NCBI GenBank assembly: GCA_024811115.1
Contig: JAKOGH010000198.1
Coordinates: 186,001 to 250,000 of the forward strand
Direction: 5' to 3'
DNA from: Terana coerulea
Taxonomy: Eukaryota > Basidiomycota > Agaricomycetes > Polyporales > Phanerochaetaceae
Length of the DNA: 64,000 bases
Under the pieces are notes generated by a model that ran no database searches, was not told the DNA's origin, and saw only the letters and a list, made by a program, of their open reading frames with translations. The translations under genes and the position numbers were made by a program. Each line of letters begins with the position of its first letter. The stretch's first letter is position 1. Positions 11,579 through 23,340 of the stretch are shown here, one piece after another.

Positions 11579-14500
11579 ATCAAAAGGCGATTGTGGTTTT
11601 TTCGTTGTTGTTGGGGGTACTAACCCGTCAGTAAGGCCCGGAGCCCATTATCAATTTGTCATGAGCAATATCTAACTAGATACATGCCGGCTCCGCCGAC
11701 AAAAACCTTGCTTGGGTTTGTACAGGTCCCCTTGCTTGACAAGGGTTCTGGGACCCCTTAATTGAAGCCGGTTTTCGTGTAACAAGCGCCCAGATTACAT
11801 AAGTCCCCGCTTCGCTGCCATTGGCTGTCGCTCTCTCCCGGGCCGGCCTGTCTCACCACGTCAACCAAAGAGTCGAAGCGGGCGAAGCCCGCGAGGCGAG
11901 TTGGCGTCCATCCGTGCACTAATTTCACCCAGTTTGAACCAGTTCAAGTAGGCGCAACGGGTGAAGTTGCCTCTTCCACGGCCTGGGCCAACAAACCTGT
12001 ATCTCTCCCAAGTCTGAAGTTTATATCAATATTGCCTCCCTCAGTCGGGCTTGCAGGGGGCGGCCCGAGTCACAACATCCAGATCCCATTCTGCCACTTA
12101 TCTCACGTATCTCCTGTGATTTTACAAATCCCAAGCAAGGGCTCTGCGGCCGCAAGCCGCATTCCTCTAGTGTAAACGTGTGCTGATTAAGCAGGACGAC
12201 GGCGAGGAAGGGAACGGCCGTGGGAAAGGATGGGCGTCAGGCAAATGCCGGTAGGACGAAAAGTGGCTTCCCATTAAGGGTTTCACAGTTATCTTGCAAG
12301 TAAGGTGACTGTCGAGCGTATGAGCTGTGATAAACATCAAATACTAGTAACAAAATAGTACCGGCACAGCAAAATTTAATGTCTGGATTGGTCTCAAGAA
12401 CTCTGCATTCGCATGGCAGTCACACACTATGCAATCAATATTGATTCCGAACGGTGCCGTGACCATGCACCGACCAGGTGACATACCGTCGTCCTCGAGG
12501 GTGAGCACGTTGTTCCGGTTCCAACTGAAGAATGTATACACCACATATGCCCGGTCCCGCAAACGCCACAAAGATGCTGCCAAGCGCCGAGCTTGAAATC
12601 GGTTTGCTACAGGCGCCGAGGCATGAACCGAACCGATAGAAATCGATCTTATCGATCGGCGGCCATTTTGTGCAAAGCTGGATGCCTGAACGACTTGCCT
12701 TCTCTTGCCCTCTGCCTCATAGCATCTCTCGTCCCCAAAGCCCCCTTCAGCTCAATATAGCTCCGGCCTACCGTTCTCGTCATTCTGCCAAGATGCGGTG
12801 CACTTGCGTGACCACTATCGATGCACAGAGACGAAGTACAGCCCGAATTCTGAACGCACACGAGTGTCCCTTCTCCCAGCATGCTCGCCATCCACGCACA
12901 AGCGACCCTAGAAAGCTTCGTGCACGCTGCCGGCCTGCCAGCAGGGCCACATGCCCGATCTATCTTACGGGGATCTATGCTATCTCGACAAATATCTCGA
13001 CAAGCGACATGCCAGGCTCCACTTGCCGAAAACATATCACCACCCTCGTTTAGGCCAGTGGGCGTTCATAGAGAGATGGCTTGCCGAGGGTGGTGAGATA
13101 GGGTATATAAGCAGACCGGGGTGGTGAGCCGCAACATACAACATTCCCCCCCTGCTTCTCTGCTGTTGGTTTGGCCGAGTTGTGTCGGCGAATGTGAGTA
13201 ACATGGATTTTGTAGCCCAAGGGCGGCTCGGTGAATAAAAGAAGACGCTGCTGATGAGGCTTGTTCCAGACCTCGCATACCAATCGCATACACACGGTTT
13301 ATGGACTGTGCCTGGATCACTCAAGCTTCGCTCCAAGACGACTACAGCTGTGAACAGCAAATGCCAGTAGTCGAGCGGTTTTCGGCCATACTGCGAACAG
13401 CACATGAGTATACCTCATGTATGCGTGGGTAATACAGACCCATATGGAGAGTGCCCAGGCATAAGTTCTAAATGCTACGTACTCATCGTCACTTTTGACA
13501 TCCAGACCATCGACAGCGCGCGCCTGTACGTCAACAAATGCGCACATCGATCGCTAGGTTTTGTGCTTTGCCTATGGCCGCATGCCTCCGTCGGCTATTG
13601 TGAGACTTGTCTTTCGTGTCTCGGACACGACAGAGTGGTTACACAAAGGTCGGCGACGGCGTGAACTGGCTTCGCATAGGTGAATGCAATCCACAGCGAG
13701 TGATACAGTCATGGAGCCTGCTGCCCACCCATTGGTGGCGAACGGGAGCTTGCATTCCCTGCAACTGTGTCCACAGTTTGAAGCAAAAAAGTGAGATTCC
13801 GTGATTCTACTTCTCATGCCCCCACTCATTCATTTTCAAGGAATTACCCGTATGGCAAGTGCGGGGTGGAGTTCCATTTCGGTGCAGGCTTTGTGGCTGA
13901 GGTGGTTGGCCCTTCGCGCGAGGCTTTGGAGCAGTGGGCTGCGTTTGTGGGCACCGCTCGTCTATTACGCATAGAAGGTGCGTGATGCATGCGCATCACA
14001 TTGAACTGCGAACTCCCCCTCTTTCGTCGCTTCTCGGCGCATTGCTCAAGTCCCATGTCAACGAATCGTCGAGCGACTACACCCCTACGTCTACGTCTTC
14101 TTGTCACACATAAAACCTCGGACTTCACGACGGACAATCCTGAACCGAGCCCTGTTACGTATTCGGAACTCAAACACTGCTCCGCAAACCGCTGGCCGGC
14201 TGTAATCGATATCCCCACGCATTCAGTTGGTCTATTTGGGTAACTTCGCATTGCCTCGGTCTGGCCGACTATCAACCGATGGATATGGCGGGTTTTGTTC
14301 TCGCCCTTGTACGTCAAGCAAGTCGTCTCTTGCCTGAACTATCCGCCAACCTTACCCCTTTGTGCAGGTCAGGCTCTATCGGTCTTTGGCTTTTGGCCGT
14401 AATTCCCTTGGCGGAAGTCCCGGACCTTGCGGCGGCAGGTGGCCGGTGTGCCAGGTGACAGCGCTCCATGCCGACGTAGTCGAGTGACGATGACCTCGTC

Positions 14501-14976
14501 GAGGGACGGTCACCTTGATGTCAAGGTCATCTCCCATCCTGATGCTCCTCAGGTCGAGACGGTCCATCGTCGTCTCGTGTTCGGTCTCGTACGTGGTCCA
14601 TTGGTCCCGACAGTCCCTAATACGGCGCTTTGCCGCTGTTTGGCGCAGACGAAATGAATTCCTCGGAGGTTCCCGGGGAAGACCTGGACCTTCGCCAGCA
14701 GCGCTGTGCGGGCGCCTTGGAAGGCTACTGCCGCTTTGAGCACGATCGTCGAGTTTTCAGCCTGCACGGCCGTAAATGGGACGCGATCGACGGGCGGTGC
14801 GTCCTCCTATCCCGCCATACAAGATGTGCATCCCCCCGCGAATATCCCGACCCCTTACCCTCTCTCCCCTCCCTCGCACAGTCCAGCTGCCCCCGTGGCC
14901 TCGTCATTCGCCAACTCCCGCATTCCACCCGCGAGCCTAGCGTGCTCATAGCACTTGCGTCTACCCCCAGCTCAGA
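11579..14976. other. Long gene-poor region
   Basis: About 3.4 kb with only short, motif-free open frames on both strands. It contains a promoter-like site at 13037-13110. A short frame at 13850-13985 and several at 14400-14770 are open but resemble nothing I can name; they could be remnants. Confidence 0.45.
13037..13110 (+). promoter_or_regulatory. Inverted repeat plus TATA box without an obvious gene
   Basis: The 12-base arms TCACCACCCTCG (13037-13048) and CGAGGGTGGTGA (13085-13096) are perfect inverted repeats separated by 36 bases. They are followed at 13104-13110 by TATATAA. A third GGGGTGGTGAG lies just downstream (13118). The arrangement resembles a regulated promoter with a dimeric activator site. 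Downstream there are only very short open frames (longest 38 codons at 13255). Confidence 0.35.
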
Positions 14977-17054
14977 ATGATCGCCAAAATGACGAACCCT
15001 CTGCAATTGGAGCCAGTCGTTCTGCACCAGAAGTTGCATACGACCTTCACTGGCTCTGTTCACGCCATCTCGACTGAGGAGGCAACGGTGCATCAATACC
15101 TTGGGATCAAGTACGCTTCAGTCCCTGCGAGGTTCCGGCAGTCCACACTGTTCGCTTCGTACCCACCGGTTACGGACGCTATTCGTTATGGGTGAGTTCA
15201 CCTGTCCTTACACGTGGAATGTTCACTGAATCGCCTTGCAGACCTATCTGTCCGCAATCCAAGACCAAGGGTTATGAGGAAGAGCTATTCGGTCTCACCG
15301 AGGAATCCCTCACACCTCAGGTTCTGAAGCAGAACGAGTTCGAGTGCTTGAACCTGAACATCACCTGCCCGGTGGACGCCTTGCCAGGAAGCCGTCTCCC
15401 TGTCATGTTTTTCATCCATGGGTGAGTCGCGTGGCGCTCCTGGGTTACACATTGTATTGACGTGTTGTTAGGGGTGGAAACCGTGGGTCAGGCTCCAGCT
15501 GGCTGTACGACGGTGGTGCGTTTGTCCAAAGAAGCATGATGCTGGGAAAGCCGGTCATTCTTGTGACAATCAAGTACGTGCTTCGCGAAGGCACGTTCCG
15601 GAGATAAGCTCTAACAGTTTCCCAGCTACCGTCTTGGGTTGTTTGGATTTGCTGCGAGCCATGCCTTGCAGCAAGACAACGAGGCGGCAGGCGAAAAGGG
15701 CGTTGGCAACTACGGTCTTCGTGACCAGCAAAAAGCACTCGAATGGGCGTACGGCTTCATCTCTGAGTTCGGCGGCGACCCCCACAACATCACCTTGTTC
15801 GGTTCGGCTTCTGGGGCCTCCGACATCCTATGCCATATGCACTCCTCTGCGAACGAGGCTCGTCCACTCTTCCAGCGTGCTATTGTCCAAAGTGCTATGA
15901 TGGAAATTGACATTCCCACTGCATCCAGCGCTGGCTGGCAGTTCTCAAAACTTATGTCCTCTCTCCGCGCCCACTCCATCGAGGAGCTGCGCAAGATACC
16001 CGCGGACGACATCGCAGCATGCATTCCTTCCGTTCGAGCTGTGGACGACGGCACTTTCTTTTCCTATGGCTGGCGAGATGCTCTATACCCGGAAAGCAGC
16101 GAGGACGCCCACGACAGTGTACCTGAGCTGCAAGCCATCTCGCATCGTCTGAAGGGACGCCTGCGCTCTCACTCTCGCTCGCGCTCGCGTTCGCGGTCCC
16201 GCGTGCGGCACATACTCGGGACCGGCCACTACCAACACCCACCCCACCTCCAACCCCTCCTGATCGGCGACTGCGGCGCGGAGTCGCTCCTCTGGTCGCT
16301 TCCAGCATCCCTCTGGAGCGCTCCAGGTGCCATCCGGCGCATCCGCGCGATTTGTCAGTCGCTCTCGAAGTCGTCGGCGCTGCTCCGTGCGTACGATATC
16401 TCGTCGAACACGCCTGCTGACGAGCTCCCGGACCGCATTATGGACCTTATCAACGACGCCCGCTTTGCGTGGCCTGCTGACTGCGTCGCTGCGCACGCGA
16501 AGCGGCTGCGCGGCGGTCGTGGAGTGTGGCGGTACGTCTTCGACCAGGAAAGCCCCTCTCGTGGTGTGCCGCACCACGCCGTCGACCTTCTCTACCTCTT
16601 CGACAACGTGCCCCTCACGGTCGCGCCTGCTGTATCTCCGCCTGACGCCTTCTCGCCCGGCATGTCGCCCTGCCCCTCGCCGCCGTTCGACCGCGCGGAC
16701 TCGCCCGAGATGTTCTACGGGTCGGACACGGACTCGGATGGCGTCGACTTCGGCTTCGGCTTCACGACGGAGGCGGACGACGCGTGGGGTGCGCCCGTCG
16801 TCGACGAGTGGACGTACGGGCGCGTGCGCGACGCGGTGCAGGGGCGCTGGCTTGCGTTCGCGCACGGCGAGGCGCCGTGGGCGGAGGACAAGGTGTACGT
16901 CTTCGGGCCCGAGGGCGAGGCCGGCGAGCGGTCGATGGGCATCTTCGCGGGGCGGCGGCGGGTCGATGCGTGGAAGGAGGCACTGGAGCCGCTGGGCATG
17001 CACCTCGTGCAGAAGGTCGGCATCGAGCTCAGCAACGGCCCGCCGCTGGCGTGA
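14977..17054 (+). CDS. Carboxylesterase / type-B lipase-like protein, intracellular, with altered nucleophile elbow
   Basis: Alpha/beta hydrolase of the carboxylesterase family (PF00135). Exons at 14977-15191, 15242-15421, 15472-15573 and 15626-17054 give 641 residues with all phases consistent and no signal peptide. Family landmarks are visible: FIHGGGN (oxyanion loop), NYRLGLFGF, GNYGLRDQQKALEWA, DPHNITLFG and a C-terminal PHHAVDLLYLF with the expected catalytic His. The usual nucleophile motif GESAG reads GSASG: the serine position is Ala (codon 15807-15809) with Ser on both sides. An Arg-Ser dipeptide run (about 16163-16210) is inserted mid-protein. It could be a non-catalytic relative or use the neighbouring Ser. 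Substrate unknown. Confidence 0.83.
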
Positions 17055-17405
17055 AGTTCTGGGTGGAGGCCTAAGTTTATTTATTGTCGTTATTGCTGTC
17101 GTTCATCGCTACTCCGTCGTCGCTCATCGCTTCATCATCTCATCGGGACTCTCGCACGCACGCTGGTTATCTATGTCGCATTACTGTACCGTCGCATTGT
17201 AATCGTAGTTGTATTCAACATGGAATGTTATGCATACCCTCCGCACACACCGCACTCTGTCTGGCTTAGTAGCCGCATACATCCAATCACTGTCACTGTA
17301 GACCGTGACGGAATACTATTGAGTGACGTCACTCTCAGGCGCGCGCAGGCGTGACATCCTCACCCGCTTGCCAGCACACCGCCACCTTCTCATCTTGGTG
17401 TTGGT

Positions 17406-19405
17406 ATGTTTACCACGCGAGCCTATGCGAAACTGTTGAAGACAGTAGCTTCTGCTCGTAGCAACAACGAGTCTACTAAAATTTTCGACGAAAGTTGCGC
17501 TGTGGCCAAAGGAGCGCGCCTGCACGCAGACCGGCTTGAGACCTCCCTCCGTCAAGGCGGGGAAAAGCAGCGAAGCCGGTTTCTGTCTTTTCCAGTTGAA
17601 GTGGTTGAGAACATTTTCGCTGAACTCTCTGGAGAGAACATTGCTCGTTTACAACGGGTACGTCCACCCTACTAGTTTTATCGCCGCCGAGACTTGGCTC
17701 ACCGCCCACACGCAGGTCTGTCACTATTTTCGAGACGTGGTCCAGAGATCCATCGTCCTCCAGTATAAAATTGAACTTGCGTTTTCATGTGCCGAAGATA
17801 ACCCCTCCTCGTCGGTACCGACTCAGCATCGCCTGGACCAACTACGAGAATGGCGGACAGCCTGGCGGACGCTGCAGGGGACTGCGCACCACTCGCTTCC
17901 GTGGCACACTAACTCAGACGTCGAGTGCGACAACGCGTCGGTCTGCGCCCGAGTGAGTCACGCGGGCCGGGGCGTGCTCTTCCACCGCGTGCCTGCCCAT
18001 TGCAGGAATATCGCTGCCAAGACTTGGGAGCTCGAGGACGTCGGGCTCGAGCCGGTCGCGATGACCCATGACCACAGCCAGGACCTCTTGATTCTGATCG
18101 AGTGCCGGTACGCGCATTTACCGCATTTCTTCATAGTTATTTCTGAATGACGTCGTGTAGCGTGGATGAACGTCTTGTGCTGATCTACTTCCTCACCATG
18201 TCCACAGGCACGGCGCACCCTCTGGCCGCTTGCCCCGTCCTTTCCATCCAAGTCTCCCCTGGAACGCAGGACGCGCCAGAGTGTTATAAGCTTCAAGTAG
18301 TAGGCAGTCTGGCGGCATTCAAAGTGTCCGATGAGGACTTCACTTTTCGGTCTGAGCTACGCGCATTTAATTGGCAATCCGGAGCTGTGTTGTTGGTACG
18401 CCTGTTTTAGACCGTGTTTATGATTTATACGCTAAATGCATGTGGTAGGAAATATACTGTCTCCTTTGGGAAGAAGAGGATCTGACTGACGAGCTGGGTT
18501 TCGACCTTAACGATTTCGCCATTCTAGACGACCGCCACATATTAATCCCTGCCGTGGAGTGCGGTTCTGCATCGCTTGCCATCTTCGACTGCTACGACGT
18601 CTCGCCAACACGCCGTTTACTTAAGGATGCGCTCAAGGACGCTTCCGTGATCATGGGTCTTCCAGCGGTTGAACAGCCGGCCAGATGCTCCAGATGTCTC
18701 GTTGACTGTCAACCACCGCGGTCAGCACTTGGAGATGCGCCGTTCGCATGGGGCAACGATACGACGTTGACCTGGGTCCTGATATCCACGCGTGACGCTG
18801 AAGGCAAGTGGAGGAACTACGAGCTCCTTATACCCCGGCAAGCTATACTTGGCCAACTATTCTATGACTCTTCCGAGGACCCTTTGCGGGGTGGGAGGTA
18901 CTGCTCAAACCAGCCTAGTTGGGAGGAATGGGGCGAACAGACTCGCTTCCGCGAGATTCCCGTTGCGCTTGTCAGTTCCGTCTACGGCGCGCGGTATGTG
19001 TACAAGAAACCGTCGTGGTTGGACTCGCTATCTAGCACGAGGATCGAAGAGATTCCAGACCTTCCGCTCGAGAGTCCTGAGTCCGAATCATTGACAGGCT
19101 CCAGCGACAGTGTCCCTGGCTCGGACGGTCCAGACGGCTCCAAGGATTCAGACCGTGACCCCGTCGTCGTCGTTTGGGACTTTCATTCCATCCCGTCGAT
19201 GGTCAAAGACCTGACGTCGGGACGTGCCGACGACTTGGCGGGATGCGTGCTCGAGCCCACCGTGATTAACGACTCCCTGATGTGGCGCGGCGAGGTCAAG
19301 ACCACAGCTCCCTACCGCGAGATCACCATGGATCTCAATACGCTATGGTCAGGGCAAGTCCACTTGGGTGACGATGCGGTACTGCTCTCAGGTCATGATG
19401 AGTGA
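17406..19405 (+). CDS. F-box protein of the basidiomycete-expanded type
   Basis: Exons at 17406-17657, 17716-18107, 18161-18395 and 18449-19405 give 611 residues. The F-box lies at about residues 58-95: FLSFPVEVVENIF, then RLQ across intron 1, then VCHYFRDVVQRSIVLQYKIEL. That tail, followed by RLDQLREWRTAWRTL, is typical of a family strongly expanded in mushrooms. The C-terminal half is acidic and Ser-rich (about 19060-19160). Such proteins are expected to link substrates to an SCF ubiquitin ligase through Skp1; the substrate is unknown. A GTGAGT donor overlaps the stop region, so a further 3' exon cannot be excluded. Confidence 0.82.
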
Positions 19406-19523
19406 GTGGCACACAGCATTGTGCGCGTTTATATTTCATATACGTATATTCTCCAGAACGCGGGCATATACTTTCTGACTCGCTTGGCTACTGTACACGT
19501 ACATTACGGAGATCCTCGACTGT

Positions 19524-19869
19524 TCATTTCTTGGCGGCCATGGCCCTTCTTCCTATTGACTGTCGGACTTGCCGGCGTGACATCTAAATTGCGAGTTAAC
19601 GGACGTGGACTGAACGTTACTTACAGGTGGAGGCGGAGGCTGGGCTGCCCTTAGGAGATTGAATTCATACATAGTGAACCGAGCAGGCTGTCGCTTACGC
19701 AGGGGCTTGCCAGGGTCAAGGAGGTTGTAAATATAATCCACAGTCTGGAATGTGAAATTCAGTGAACGGAAGGGCAGGATGGGAGAGAACGCGACTCGCC
19801 GAGTGTGGATGTTGGACTCACGATGGCGGTGTCAGTCGTCGAGGACTTGCGAGCTTGAACGGTCGGCAT
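19524..19869 (-). CDS. Small spliced protein, 75 residues, unknown function
   Basis: Three exons on the minus strand: 19822-19869, 19625-19744 and 19524-19583, all phase 0. The flanks are strong: GTGAGT...TTCCAG and GTAAGT...TTTAG, the second intron only 41 nt. The middle exon encodes DYIYNLLDPGKPLRKRQ followed by RFTMYEFNLLRAAQ and five prolines. The last exon is short and basic (RRQVRQSIGRRAMAAKK). I do not recognise the family. Basic, compact composition would suit a ribosomal, mitochondrial or RNA-binding accessory protein, but this is speculation. The gene ends 118 bases from the F-box gene, tail to tail. Confidence 0.58.
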
Positions 19870-20411
19870 TCTTGAGAATAACGGTACAACATAACGGGGT
19901 GAAATAACGGATCAACCAGAGAACGGACTGCTAAGGACAACGTATGCGTCAAGAGAGCGACCGCAAGCGAAGGGAAAATGTGTCACGTACAGTCAAAGGC
20001 GGCCGCCGCTGATGGATTATGCACGTTTGAAAGTCAGATGTCCCGTCTCGAGGAAGGCGGGCCTCTCGCGGTCACTGCACGCCCCGCAACGTGCCAGGGC
20101 GGAGGCCTTTGAAACAATGGTTTCCAGGGTACAGTCTGGGTCTTGAACCTGGATTGATTGCCCATCGGAATGAATGGGGTGCGGATACACCACGACCAAT
20201 GGCGGCATTGTTGCATTGTCGCGTGTAGAAACTCGGCCACAGCCGCTGACGCGGTCTCACGGGAGCGAAAGGAGTAGTGGCCGGCCACGTTACTCTTGGA
20301 CCTATAAGATGTCAGGGCCCTTTGGAGAAGTCTCAGATTCCCGCAAGACATTCCTTTGATATCCTCTTTCTCTGTCAACTTCAACGCTCCCTCATCTCGA
20401 CGTTATCTACA
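19870..20411. other. Divergent intergenic region
   Basis: About 540 bases between the small minus-strand gene and the plus-strand gene at 20412. A CCTATAA sequence at about 20300 may serve the plus-strand gene. Nothing else is recognised. Confidence 0.4.
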
Positions 20412-21347
20412 ATGCTGAAGAAGGTGAGTAAAGCAACTTATCGACGATGCCGCACGCACTCACGACCTATAGGCACTGACGACCGCCGCGGCCACCACGT
20501 CCTACCAGCCGTACCCGTCGCCCGGACGGCTGACAATGACGCTGCGCTCGTCCTCAGTCCGACAACGCGAAGCTTCAACGACGGATGGGCTGACCACGGC
20601 AAGGTCGCAGCGGACACCGGGGCGACGCAGAACGCAGGCTGTGCGATCTAGTGCGTCGCGCATCAGTCGGGCGACATCTATGTGTCTTGTGTGCGAGATC
20701 GACGACTGTCCACACTATGACATCCTCTATGGCGACCTCACTGATGATGAGCGGACAACGAGTACCAAGTCGGCGAGGCGCACTCCTAGACGGCGCAGCA
20801 AGCACGCCGCAGTCCCCCGAACGCCCAAGACTGCTCGCAGAAAGGCGCCAAGCCTTCTCGCGCATATGCAGGAGGCCAGGGCCGGTTCCCCTGGCACTGG
20901 CTCGGTCTTCGATCCCATGGATGTCGATCACCGCGCGCGTTCACCATCACCGGCGCCGACCGCGATGAGCATCGATTGGGGCGACGACTTCGAGAGCTAC
21001 AACGAGCGCACGCGTGGAGTGAGGGTCGAGCCCTGAGTTCAACCCTTTCTATTTGTGTCTCACAAATAGAAAACACTGAACTTCAGGACTCTGCCCTCGC
21101 ATTGTGGCGGCGGACGCTACGCAGGGAGGCGACGCCCTCGGACTACTCCATGGGGGCCGCGACGGAGGTTCCCAGCACCGTCCGGGCGGGCACCGACGTC
21201 ACCATGGCCAGCAACCAGCCGCCACCGAGCAACGTCAGCATGGCGAGCGCCACGGTCTCCGAGGCCAGCACCATGAGAGCGAGCTACGCAGGGTGCGAGA
21301 GGATCGCTCTTCCCTCGAACGGGCGTTGGCAGCACCTTCGCGAGTGA
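20412..21347 (+). CDS. Ser/Thr/Arg-rich protein of unknown function with a decayed paralogue downstream
   Basis: Exons at 20412-20423 (only four codons, MLKK), 20473-21018 and 21087-21347 give 272 residues with phases consistent. The N-terminal half is basic and Ser/Thr-rich (RLTMTLRSSS, TPGRRRTQAV). A short Cys/His-containing segment, MCLVCEIDDCPHYDILYGDL, follows, then a basic RRTPRRRSKH tract and SP-dipeptide repeats. It could be a nuclear, phosphorylated protein. No domain is recognised. A related but damaged copy lies at 23006-23310 with the same exon 1/intron 1 layout. Both the short first exon and the copy support the gene model. Confidence 0.6.
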
Positions 21348-21414
21348 CGTGGATGTCTTTATGTTCACTGGCTATAGATATACCGCGCTGGTCGTGGTGA
21401 GCTTAGTTATAATT

Positions 21415-22125
21415 GTCGAGTCCCCATAAAGTACAGCCTGACTTACCTATGTCAATATACAATTCTCCTAACTCAACACAGTGTCTAGCTGCTTGGATCA
21501 GAGAGTGTCTTCGCTGCGAGGTAAGGGCGCAGATCTTGTTGATGACTCATGCGACATTGCGCGCGGAGGAGCGCCCTGCCATCTCGACATGGGCATAGTG
21601 AATGGGCCCTCAAATTGGTGGATGGTTGTGATTGTTGAGGTCTTGAGGGGAAAGGGGGATGCGCGAGGCCGGAGAGGTGGTGGGAGGGAACAAAGATTAG
21701 AGAACCATGCACTCAGGCAGCACTCTCGCGTGTCCTCTTCACCCGCCGTATACATCGTGCTGGTTGCTTGCTGGTTGCGATCAGTTTTGCTGTGAATGTA
21801 GACTCTCCCTGAAGTACAACTGACTTGCCTACACCGATACACAATTGTTCTGCTAATCATGATGTCGAGCTGCTTGGACCGAAAGAGTCTCTTCGCTGCA
21901 ACGCAGCGGCACAGATGCCATCGACGACTCGAGTAACATCGCGTGCAGGGTAGCCCATCGCTGCTTCAAACCAAACGGAGCGAACAAACTCCGTGACGAC
22001 GCAGTGACTATTTCGCGAACGGAGGGCGGGTAGGGATAATGCGCGAGGCTGGGGAGGTGGTGGTGAAGAACAAAGAACGGCGTTGGCTCTGTGACAGACG
22101 CAAGCGCTCTTGCCGCACAGTTCCT
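21415..22125 (+). repeat. Diverged tandem duplication, two units of about 325 bases
   Basis: Unit A runs about 21415-21740 and unit B about 21799-22125. Matching landmarks in the same order: AAGTACA...CTGACTT, GAGCTGCTTGGA (TAGCTGCTTGGA in A), TCTTCGCTGC, ACATTGCGCG / ACATCGCGTG, GATGCGCGAGGCCGG / AATGCGCGAGGCTGG, GAGGTGGTGG and AACAAAGA. Many differences are transitions. No coding frame is shared, so it behaves as non-coding DNA. Confidence 0.6.
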
Positions 22126-22290
22126 CTCTGAAGCGCTAAAGCGTCATTCAGATAAGTATTTGGTTGACTGAAGCCGTGCGGTCCTGTGATGTTTTTGAGA
22201 AAGCTCTTACACCCACTCAATAGTGTGTGATGCTCCAAAGAACCCTCTTTACTCCCCACCTCTCAGATTACTTGCCCGTGAAGACTCAGA

Positions 22291-22697
22291 ATGTCTGTAC
22301 GGCGATTCTATCAAACCGACCTAGGTACGTCCCTGGTCGTATGGACACACGAAGCCTGAGGGTCTACTAAGCAGACATTGACAACCACTCTGCCACACGG
22401 TGCGTGATGAGTAAAAGAAAGTAACATTTGCTCTGTTCATCCTTTCGCAATTGTTCAAGTGAGTGATGAGATGTATTCGAACACAAGGAGCACTTTGAAT
22501 GCTTGAACGCCACTGCTAGCCATGTGTTGCAACCTATAAAACCCAAGGTCACAGCAGCCAGGACGAATGAAACAACACCTCGCTTGCCTGGCAGCAACAC
22601 TCAGCACTCTTCCAGCTCGGCCCCAGAGCACAATACCACGCCACCCATTCCTAGACTTCAGTATGCCGCGCGACCACTGTTCCGGAAGGCAGCATGA
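22291..22697 (+). CDS. Possible small spliced protein, 78 residues
   Basis: Exons at 22291-22324, 22375-22399 and 22520-22697 stay in frame across two introns (GTACGT...GCAG, 50 nt; GTGCGT...TAG, 120 nt). The product begins MSVRRFYQTDLDIDNHSATR. It ends in a Ser/Thr/Pro-rich stretch and PLFRKAA. I recognise no domain. The 25-nt middle exon and good splice sites favour a real gene, but the length is short enough for chance. Confidence 0.35.
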
Positions 22698-23005
22698 CAC
22701 GTATGGCGTTGAAGACGAGGACGATGGTCCAATAGGCGGCAAACACACGTCTTTGCGATTTGAGCGCGATCAAAACACAAATACGTATGGCCGCCGTCCG
22801 TCCGGAATACTATCGGCGCAACCAGCACTGTGTGCATGGCACAGGGGGTCAGTACTTCAAATGATTCACAAGATTTACAGCACTTACTTTCTGATGTAGG
22901 TCGTGGTCGGTGTAATAGACCACAGCCGTGTCCGGCGCAGAGGTGGTGGCAGAAGGGTACCGCGGTGACGGCCCCAACTAATCCGGCGCAATGAAATTGC
23001 CAGAG

Positions 23006-23310
23006 ATGTTGGAAAAGGTGAAAAATCAATATTGTCGGCATCCAGACACAGGCTCACAATCCGTAGGTGTTGACGGCCCAACCGTTGCGCCCCTACTGTC
23101 AACCCTCGACCGCACCACACCGGCTGACGATGACGCTACGCTCATCGTCCGCCGGACAGGTGGAGGCGCCACTGGCGTCTTACATGGTGGTGACAGGAAG
23201 TCGGACAGGACGTTCCCAGGTGCGGGGAAGGTCCCGGTGCGACACGCAGCGGACCGGCCCGGCGGCGACGTGTGGCGGGGGTATGTGTCTTTTCATGTCG
23301 TAGACGGGCA
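23006..23310 (+). pseudogene. Decayed copy of the gene at 20412
   Basis: ATG-TTG-GAA-AAG at 23006-23017 mirrors exon 1 of the gene at 20412 (MLEK versus MLKK). An acceptor at 23066 is followed by LTAQ and then RLTMTLRSSS, nearly identical to the parent. A degraded MCL segment follows and is cut by a stop at 23301-23303, where the parent continues MCLVCEIDDC. The donor is GTGAAA instead of GTGAGT. Similarity to the parent seems to continue weakly to about 23340. The damage includes substitutions, unlike the single-base breaks elsewhere in the window. Confidence 0.55.
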
Positions 23311-23340
23311 TGACGCTCCACATACCTCCGCCACACACTG

